DNA of 64,000 nt from JAJPKK01 sp963702755 (lineage in GTDB: Bacteria > Pseudomonadota > Alphaproteobacteria > Rhizobiales > Xanthobacteraceae). The DNA lies in assembly GCA_963702755.1 (NCBI GenBank), contig CAVPDZ010000018.1, forward strand, positions 515,173 through 579,172, written 5' to 3'. Below, one piece after another: positions 58,164-64,000 of this stretch. Each line of letters begins with the position of its first letter. The first letter of the stretch is position 1. Below the pieces are notes generated by a model. The model searched no databases. It saw nothing but the letters and a program-made list of their open reading frames with translations, and was not told the origin of the DNA. The translations under genes and the position numbers were made by a program.

Positions 58164-59822
58164 ATGTACCTCTACGACGAATTCGACCGCACCCTGGTTG
58201 CCGAGCGGGTTGCCGAGTTTCGCGACCAGGTCGCGCGCCGGCTTTCCGGCGCACTGACCGAGGAGGAATTCAAGCCGCTGCGGCTGATGAATGGCGTCTA
58301 CCTCCAGCTGCACGCCTATATGCTGCGGATCGCGATCCCATACGGCTCGTTGTCGTCGGCGCAAATGCGCAAACTCGCCGAGGTCGGGCGGCGCTACGAC
58401 CGCGGCTACGGTCACTTCACCACGCGCCAGAATATCCAGTTCCACTGGATCAAGCTCGAACAGTTGCCCGATGCCATCGCGGACCTCGCAAGCGCGGGCC
58501 TCCACGCCATGCAGACAAGCGGCAACTGCGTGCGCAACATCACGACCGACCAATGGGCGGCCGTCGCGCCCGACGAGATCGAGGACCCGCGCATCTGGGC
58601 CGAGCTGTTGCGCCAGCACACCACGATGCATCCGGAATTCTCGTTTCTGCCGCGCAAATTCAAGATCGCGGTCACCGCGGCCGCGCATGATCGCGCCGCA
58701 GTCAGAGTCCACGACCTGGGGCTGCGGCTCCATCGCAATGGGGCGGGCGAACTCGGCTTTGAGGTCTCGGTCGGCGGCGGACTTGGCCGCACGCCGTTCA
58801 TCGGCAAGACGATCAAGCCGTTCCTGCCCAAGCGCGATCTTCTGAGCTATGTCGAGGCGGTGCTGCGCGTCTACAATCAATTCGCGCGGCGCGACAACAT
58901 CTACAAGGCGCGCATCAAGATTCTGGTCCACGAGCTCGGCGCCGAGGCGTTCGCCCGCGAAGTCGATGCCGAGTGGCAGACCATCAAGGATGGACCGCTG
59001 GCGCTCGATCCGGCAGTCATCGCCGAGGTCGCGGCGCGGTTCCGTTATCCCGATTACGCGCGTCTCGATGACAATCCGTCGGAGCTTGGCGCGCTGCGCA
59101 AGTCCGATCGCCGCTTCAATTCGTGGCTCGACAATGCGGTGACGAATCACAAAGTGCCGGGCTACACCATCGTCACACTTTCGCTCAAGCCGGAAGGCGG
59201 CACGCCGGGGGACGCCACCTCGGACCAGATGGACGTCATCGCCGATCTTGCCGATCGCTATTCGTTCGGCGAAATCCGGGTCGGCCACGAGCAGAACCTG
59301 GTGCTGCCCCACGTGCCGCAGCGTGATCTGCCCGCGCTGTGGCGCGCGCTCGATGCCGCGCAACTGGCAACCCCGAATGTCGGGCTCGTGTCCGACATCA
59401 TTTCCTGCCCCGGCCTCGATTATTGCAGCCTCGCCAATGCGCGCTCGATCCCGATCGCCCAGGAGCTGACGCGACGCTTCCGCGACCTCGACCTCGCCCG
59501 CGATCTCGGCCGCCTGCACATCAACATTTCCGGCTGCATCAATGCCTGCGGCCATCATCACGTCGGCCATATCGGCATTCTCGGCGTCGAGAAGAACGGC
59601 GAAGAGTTTTACCAGATCACGCTGGGCGGCCGCGCCGACGAGCATGCCGAGCTCGGCGCGCTGCTCGGACCTGCGGTGCCTTATGCCCAGGTCGTGGACG
59701 TGATCGAGGAGGTCGTTGCCGCTTACGTCGAACTGCGCGAGCGGCCCAGCGAGACTTTTCTTGAGACCGTCAAGCGGCTTGGCGTCGAGCCGTTCAAGGA
59801 GCGCGTCTATGCTGCTCATTAA
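58164..59822 (+). CDS. cysI: Sulfite reductase haemoprotein (CysI-type nitrite/sulfite reductase)
   Basis: 552 residues. The coupled siroheme/[4Fe-4S] site is complete: C415-x5-C421 in CPGLDYCSLANARS and C458-x3-C462 in ISGCINACGHHHVGHIG. Conserved Arg/Lys residues for sulfite binding occur in YGHFTTRQNIQFHWIKLEQL and in the LHAMQTSGNCVRNITT block. It reduces sulfite to sulfide in assimilatory sulfur metabolism, in the cytoplasm. It overlaps DUF934 by 14 bases. No cysJ flavoprotein is adjacent, so electrons likely come from ferredoxin. Confidence 0.95.
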   Translation: MYLYDEFDRTLVAERVAEFRDQVARRLSGALTEEEFKPLRLMNGVYLQLHAYMLRIAIPYGSLSSAQMRKLAEVGRRYDRGYGHFTTRQNIQFHWIKLEQLPDAIADLASAGLHAMQTSGNCVRNITTDQWAAVAPDEIEDPRIWAELLRQHTTMHPEFSFLPRKFKIAVTAAAHDRAAVRVHDLGLRLHRNGAGELGFEVSVGGGLGRTPFIGKTIKPFLPKRDLLSYVEAVLRVYNQFARRDNIYKARIKILVHELGAEAFAREVDAEWQTIKDGPLALDPAVIAEVAARFRYPDYARLDDNPSELGALRKSDRRFNSWLDNAVTNHKVPGYTIVTLSLKPEGGTPGDATSDQMDVIADLADRYSFGEIRVGHEQNLVLPHVPQRDLPALWRALDAAQLATPNVGLVSDIISCPGLDYCSLANARSIPIAQELTRRFRDLDLARDLGRLHINISGCINACGHHHVGHIGILGVEKNGEEFYQITLGGRADEHAELGALLGPAVPYAQVVDVIEEVVAAYVELRERPSETFLETVKRLGVEPFKERVYAAH

Positions 59823-60352
59823 GAATGGCCGCGTCTCGGCCGATCGTTTCGTGCGCGTCCTCGACGACGCGCCCTTGCCCGACGGCGTGCCGGTGATCGT
59901 GCCCGCCGCGCGATTCCTCGCCGATGCTGACGAGATTCTCCGCCGCGAGGCGACCGGTCGGCGTGCTGTGGCCGAACGACCGGCGCGTCGCCGAGCTTGC
60001 GCCCTATCTCGATCGGCTCGCCGCCGTCGTGCTGATGTTTCCGAATTTCAAAGATGGCCGCGGCTACAGCCAGGCGCGATTGCTGCGCGAGCATTATCGC
60101 TTTCGCGGCGAATTGCGCGCGGCCGGGCAGATCTTGCGCGATCAGTTTGTATTCCTGGTGCGTGCCGGCTTCGACGCGCTGGAGGTCGCCAAGGCCGCTG
60201 ATGCCGAGGCGTTCGCTGCAACTCTTGCGCGCTATTCGGTGTTCTACCAGGCCGCCGGCGATGACCGCCCGGCTGCCGCGCGTCGGCGGCTGTCGCGATT
60301 GCACGACCCCAGTGAGGCGCTGGCGTTACGCGAGACGGAAACGTCCGCATAA
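59809..60352 (+). CDS. DUF934 family protein, one +1 frameshift
   Basis: About 180 residues when one base near 59951-59954 is removed (EILRREAPVGVLWPNDRRVA). It starts MLLIKNGRVSADRFVRVLDD inside the cysI end. The second frame has VVLMFPNFKDGRGYSQARLL and DQFVFLVRAGFDALEVAKAA. DUF934 genes sit with cysI and cysH in most alphaproteobacteria; the function is unknown but linked to sulfite reduction. cysH, which normally follows, is absent: an M24 peptidase comes next. Confidence 0.9.
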
Positions 60353-60425
60353 CATATGCTCCCGCTCGAACATCGGACGGCCCCAGCACCGAGCGGGGCC
60401 GCGTCCGCGTCGAGAAGGGACTGGA

Positions 60426-61541
60426 ATGGAACACGAAGTGATCGCCCGGCTGCGCGCGGCGATGAAGCAAAGCGGCAGCGATGCGCTGGTGGCGCTCTCG
60501 CCCGACAACGTGACGTATACCGCGGGCTTCGCCGTTCCCAGCCACGCCATCAACCGGTTTCGCCGCACGATCACGGTGATTGCCGGTGACACTTTCGCGG
60601 GGCAGATCGTCGTCAGCGTGGAAGAGAACCTGGCGCGCCAGCGGTCGCGGTTCACCGACATCCGCGCCTACGACCAGTTCGCGCAAGACCCCGCCGACGT
60701 GCTGGCCGACGCCCTGGCTGAGGCCGGTGCCGGGTCAGGCCGGGTCGCGATCGAGCTCGATTACATGCCGGCCAAGGATTACATCCGCCTGCGCGAGCGC
60801 CTGCCGCACGCGCGTTTCGTTCCTTGCAGCGAACTCTATTTCACGGCGCGCATGGTCAAGACCGATGAGGAGATCGCGCTCCTCACCAGGGTCGGCCAGC
60901 TCACTGACCGCGTGGCCGGCGAGGTGTTGCGTGAAATTCGCCCCGGCATGACCGAGAAAGCGGTCGGCCAGATCATCACCGACAAGATGATGGCCGGCGG
61001 CTGCGACAGCCTCAAATACCAGGTCGGCTCCGGCGTTCGCAGCGGCATCACCAACTGCACGCCGACCGATAAGGTGATCGAACGGGGCGATGTCATCCGC
61101 GTCGAAATTTTGGGCGACATGGATCAATATCGCTCGAACGTCACCCGCACCGCGGTCGTCGGCGAGCCGACCGACGAGCAGCGCAAGATCTGGGACGTGA
61201 TGATCGGCGCCCGCGAACGCTGCAAGGCGATGTTGAAGCCGGGCACCGCGGTCGCCGACCTCTATCGGACTTACGTCGCCTTCCTGCGCGACCGCGGCAT
61301 CGAGCCGACGCTGCGGTTTCTCGGCCACGGCATCGGCCAGACGATCCACGAGGAGCCTTACATCACGGACTCGCGGACGGTGATCCTTGAGCCCAACATC
61401 ACGTTCACGATGGAGCCGCTTTACATGATCCCCGGCCGGATGGGGTTCCACGTCGAGGACATGTATCGCGTCACGCCGACCGGATTTGCGCCGATCACCG
61501 GGATGATCAGCCCGAACGACGAGCTGATCCGGGTGGGGTGA
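60426..61541 (+). CDS. M24-family peptidase homologue (Xaa-Pro dipeptidase/creatinase type) with altered metal sites
   Basis: 371 residues. An N-terminal creatinase-like domain (about 1-135) precedes the pita-bread domain. Of the five canonical metal ligands, the two Asp are replaced: Glu in DVIRVEILGD and Asn in QYRSNVTRTAVVG. The His in LGHGIGQTIHEEPYI and the Glu residues in FTMEPLYMIPG and FHVEDMYRVT are kept. Creatinases also lack the metal centre, so this may be a metal-independent hydrolase of a creatine-like compound. A 73-bp gap separates it from DUF934. The product is convergent with the LLM protein. Confidence 0.82.
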   Translation: MEHEVIARLRAAMKQSGSDALVALSPDNVTYTAGFAVPSHAINRFRRTITVIAGDTFAGQIVVSVEENLARQRSRFTDIRAYDQFAQDPADVLADALAEAGAGSGRVAIELDYMPAKDYIRLRERLPHARFVPCSELYFTARMVKTDEEIALLTRVGQLTDRVAGEVLREIRPGMTEKAVGQIITDKMMAGGCDSLKYQVGSGVRSGITNCTPTDKVIERGDVIRVEILGDMDQYRSNVTRTAVVGEPTDEQRKIWDVMIGARERCKAMLKPGTAVADLYRTYVAFLRDRGIEPTLRFLGHGIGQTIHEEPYITDSRTVILEPNITFTMEPLYMIPGRMGFHVEDMYRVTPTGFAPITGMISPNDELIRVG

Positions 61542-61546
61542 CCGCG

Positions 61547-62536
61547 CTACGATCCCGCGACTTCCCTCACCACTTCAAGCGCGAGCCGGCGCGCCTCGGC
61601 GCTCTCCGATGACATCTCGATCACCGGATCGTCGAGGCCGACGGAGAGGTAATCCTGCAGGCGGTCGCGGCACTCGCGCGGCGTGCCGGCAACGCCGAAC
61701 GCCGATGCCGCTTCGTCCGGCAGCAGCGCCGCCGCGCCGTCAAGATCGCGGCGCGCAACGGCGGCGATGATGGCTTCATGATCGATCGCGAGGCCGGATG
61801 ACTTTATGTTCTCGGCATGGCCCTTGCTGCGAAACAGAAACGCGAGCTTGCGCAGGATCGCTTTTCTCGCCGACTTGCCGTCCTCCGAGACGGCGAGATT
61901 GACGAACCCGACACTGCGGACGGCCGCGGGATCGCGCCCCTTGCGCCGCGCGCCGGCTGCAGCGTGATCCAGACACTGTCGCGTCATGGGAAGCGTAAGA
62001 CCGGTCGACAGCACCACGCCATCGCCGATCTCGCCGGCAAGCTGCAGCATCTGCGGGCCGGTCGACGCCACCAGGATCGGAATGGCGGCGCCCTTCTCGA
62101 AATTCATGTGAGCGCCGCGGAGCTTGGTGATTTCGCCGTCGAGCTCAACCGATTGGCCGGCGAGCAGGCTGCGCAAGGCCTCGACATATTCGCGCATGAC
62201 CTTGATCGGTCTTGCGGGCTCGATCCCTGACTCCGCGAGATTGAGCCGGTTGCCGACGGCGACCACCAGCATGGCCCGCCCGGGCGCAAGCTCGTTGATG
62301 GTCGCAATCGACATGGCGACAGGCAGCGGCGGCCACAGATAGGGGCTGATGGCGACCGGGACAACATTCGCCTTGCGGGTCACGCCGGCCACTGCCGCCG
62401 CGCACATGAAAGCCTCGCGGTAACCCATGTGCTGGGCAAACCACACGCTCGCAGCGCCGGCGTCTTCCGCGGCACGCGCCGCCGCGAGCATGTCGGCCAT
62501 GCCAACAAATCCATCGAAGTACACGCCTAATCGCAT
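61547..62536 (-). CDS. LLM-class flavin/F420-dependent oxidoreductase (luciferase-like)
   Basis: 329 residues forming a TIM barrel of the luciferase-like monooxygenase class: MRLGVYFDGFVGMADMLAAA, AEDAGAASVWFAQHMGYREA, and VVPVAISPYLWPPLPVAMSI, then ILVASTGPQMLQLAGEIGDG. It probably uses FMNH2 or F420 to oxidise or reduce a small substrate, which is unknown. No F420 biosynthesis genes lie nearby. It ends 6 bp from the convergent M24 stop. Confidence 0.88.
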   Translation of the reverse strand: MRLGVYFDGFVGMADMLAAARAAEDAGAASVWFAQHMGYREAFMCAAAVAGVTRKANVVPVAISPYLWPPLPVAMSIATINELAPGRAMLVVAVGNRLNLAESGIEPARPIKVMREYVEALRSLLAGQSVELDGEITKLRGAHMNFEKGAAIPILVASTGPQMLQLAGEIGDGVVLSTGLTLPMTRQCLDHAAAGARRKGRDPAAVRSVGFVNLAVSEDGKSARKAILRKLAFLFRSKGHAENIKSSGLAIDHEAIIAAVARRDLDGAAALLPDEAASAFGVAGTPRECRDRLQDYLSVGLDDPVIEMSSESAEARRLALEVVREVAGS

Positions 62537-62587
62537 GTGGTCTTAACTCACTTCATGGTGGTTGATGACATCAGCCACCACTCAAAT

Positions 62588-62708
62588 CGTAGGGTGGGCA
62601 AAGCGAAGCGTGCCCACCATAGCGCCCGGCGAATGCCACGGTGGGCACGGCGCGGCAGCTCCGATCATCCCAAGCTCGGTCGTGCATTGCGCCTTTGCCC
62701 ACCCTACG
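62588..62708. repeat. Palindromic intergenic repeat (GTAGGGTGGGCAAAG type)
   Basis: cgtagggtgggcaaagcg at 62588-62605 is mirrored by cgcctttgcccaccctacg at 62690-62708, with one extra base in the latter. Inside it, gtgcccacc (about 62610) and ggtgggcac (about 62639) form a second inverted pair. The whole 121 bp can fold as nested hairpins. Repeats of this kind occur many times in Bradyrhizobium-like genomes, and this one sits between the LLM and amidohydrolase genes. Confidence 0.85.
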
Positions 62709-62739
62709 TCATCTGATTGCTTCGGGATTTCATCTGAGA

Positions 62740-63706
62740 TCACAAGCGCAGGACGCGCTCGGCGTTGAGATGCGCGATCTTCGCCTTGTCGTGTTCGCTG
62801 AGCGGCAGCTCGCGCAAAAACTTCGTCGCATAGACGTTCGACTCGTAAGGCCAGTCGACGGCAAACAGCACGTTATCGATACCGAGCGCCATCACGCTGC
62901 ACATGAGCGCCGGCGTGGAAAAGTTGCCGCTGCAGGTGATCACCAGGTTCTCGGTGAGATATTGGGCGAAGGTCCGTTTCAATCCGCGGCGCGCCGCCGC
63001 GAGCTGGGTATGGTCGTCCATGCGATGCACCCAGAACGCCAGGCCTTCGCCCATGTGGCCGAGGATGAAGGTGAGCTTCGGATAGGCGTCGAACACGCCG
63101 GCGCAGATCAATCGCAGGAAATGGCTGCAGGTATCGAGCGCGAAGCCCCAGGCCGCATAGGCGATCTTCGGGATAGCCGGCGAAGTAAGTCTTCATCGCG
63201 TCCGGATGCGGATCGCGCGGGTGAAGGTAGATGGGCACGCCCAGCGCATGCGCGCATTCGAAGATCGGCCAGTATTTCTTGTCGTCGAGGAAGCTCCCCT
63301 GGGTGTGGCCGTTGATCATCGCGCCCTTGCAACCGAGCTTGGTGATGGCGCGTTCCAATTCCTTTGCAGCCGCGGCGGGATCGGACGTCGGAACGGCGGC
63401 AAGGCCGGCGAAGCGACGCGGGTGCGCCTTGATCGCATCCGACAACAGGTGGTTCGAGTCTCGCGCCAGTGCTATCGCGGCCGGGCCCTCCAGCGCCTGG
63501 CAGCCCGGTTGATTGAGCGACAGCACCTGCATGTCGATGCCGGCGGCATCCATCGCGGCGATCCGCCGCTCGCCGAGATCGAGCAGTTCCGGTCCGATCT
63601 CAATTCCCGTTCGCAGCTCGCGGTCGCTGCCGCGATGCGCGCCGATCGGGAGATTATCCCGGTCGGCCGGCATGATGAAATGCTCCTCGAGCGCGATGAT
63701 CTTCAT
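62740..63706 (-). CDS. Amidohydrolase 2 / gamma-resorcylate decarboxylase-like protein, one +1 frameshift
   Basis: About 321 residues if one C at about 63169 is removed (YPKIAYAAWGFALDTCSHF). It starts MKIIALEEHFIMPADRDNLP, where EEHF holds a metal-binding region. Further marks are YLHPRDPHPD, FILGHMGEGLAFWVHRMDDH and LFAVDWPYESN. The family includes gamma-resorcylate decarboxylase and ACMSD, which decarboxylate aromatic acids with a Zn/Mn centre. It may serve aromatic catabolism like the other accessory modules. ATG 63706 begins at the conserved start. Confidence 0.87.
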
Positions 63707-63747
63707 GGCAACCACCCGCAAGACCAGCAAACGACCCGGCCATGGTC

Positions 63748-63871
63748 ATTCGGGGCGCCGCAGCGCAGCGGAGGCAAGCCCCGAATTCGATACTCCGCAG
63801 CAGGGGCTATGGATTTCGGGTTCACCCCCTCCCTTCCCCTCCCCCGCTTGCGGGGGAGGGAAGGGAGGGGG
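63748..63871. repeat. Intergenic repeat with two hairpins, the second G-rich
   Basis: A first hairpin pairs attcggggc (63748-63756) with gccccgaat (63778-63786). A second pairs ccccctcccttcccctcccc onward (63825-63847) with its reverse complement at 63850-63871; the arms differ by one base in a G run. The G arm has four runs of at least three G, so quadruplex formation is possible. Such repeats are common in Bradyrhizobium relatives between genes. Confidence 0.85.
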
Positions 63872-63890
63872 CGCCCCGGAACGACCAAGC

Positions 63891-64000
63891 TCAGGCCTTC
63901 GCAATGTGCCTGTAATCGAGTTGCCGGTGAAACAAGTAGCGGTAGCCCACGGACATTGGGGACCCACATCGCCAATGTCGAGGAACGGCTGAAACAGGGG
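63891..64000 (-). CDS. Possible C-terminal end of a gene entering from beyond the window
   Basis: On the minus strand a frame ending in TGA at 63891-63893 reads SVGYRYLFHRQLDYRHIAKA, which looks like a genuine protein end (amphipathic, few rare codons). Another frame nearer the edge reads LFQPFLDIGDVG, and a single-base shift between 63950 and 63965 would join the two. It would belong upstream of the amidohydrolase on the same strand. The evidence is only codon character; no family was recognised. Confidence 0.3.
   Translation of the reverse strand, partial: PVSAVPRHWRCGSPMSVGYRYLFHRQLDYRHIAKA

Noticed and set aside
58110..59819. Open frame of about 570 codons opposite cysI
   Set aside because: Same shadow effect; cysI has all siroheme/Fe-S ligands.

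Overview
The window is high-GC DNA that reads as a Hyphomicrobiales (Rhizobiales) alphaproteobacterium, probably near Bradyrhizobium, Rhodopseudomonas, Pseudolabrys or the Xanthobacteraceae. The main support is the F1-ATPase operon atpHAGDC without F0 genes and the housekeeping order proA-nadD-rsfS-rlmH-envC-ctpA-divergent polysaccharide deacetylase-rppH. Palindromic intergenic repeats of the kind common in this group add to it. I saw no tRNA, rRNA, insertion sequence, prophage or CRISPR array.

Layout. 1-2264: start of dapA, a palindromic repeat, a conserved hypothetical and an Rsm22-family methyltransferase. 2370-8933: a catabolic-looking block with a 4,5-dihydroxyphthalate-decarboxylase-like protein, an orphan Bug receptor, a cupin and a three-subunit molybdenum hydroxylase. 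9135-12484: sfsA, an FkbM methyltransferase, map and radC. 12558-18141: a cupin / membrane protein / isoprenylcysteine-methyltransferase-like operon divergent from a MocR regulator, then an ABC-F ATPase. A 44-bp copy of radC sequence lies just beyond. 18340-22568: PQQ dehydrogenase, Tat-exported GH1 glycosidase and a secreted unknown. 22828-26815: TPP-dependent lyase, FAD monooxygenase and a second orphan Bug receptor. 26854-32939: a CelD-type acyltransferase, a polysaccharide flippase, a DapA-family aldolase, DUF924 and an acyl-CoA synthetase.

33331-46300 is the conserved core: ATP synthase F1, then rppH back to proA on the minus strand. 46543-57542 is accessory: a small basic protein, an exported mono-haem beta-propeller protein, a complete SsuABC-like importer with two permeases, a membrane-anchored Pro/Ala-rich protein, a serine hydrolase, an MmgE/PrpD protein and a PsiF-like protein. 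57842-60352 is a sulfite reductase operon (DUF2849-cysI-DUF934). It is followed by an M24 peptidase homologue, an LLM-class flavoprotein, an amidohydrolase/decarboxylase and repeats. A possible gene tail lies at the window edge.

The most striking property is that 22 genes are broken by 27 frameshifts, and every one I could resolve is a single-base insertion (+1). None needs a deletion. They hit essential genes (atpA, atpD, map) as well as catabolic ones, on both strands, with no shared slippery or stop-codon motif. I read this mainly as insertion-biased sequence error, not biology. In the feature list each such gene is given as one full-length CDS with the break position noted. No clearly new system is obvious. 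The best biological leads are the radC-derived direct repeat around the 12.4-18.1 kb segment, the MocR operator region, and several enzymes with altered active-site residues.
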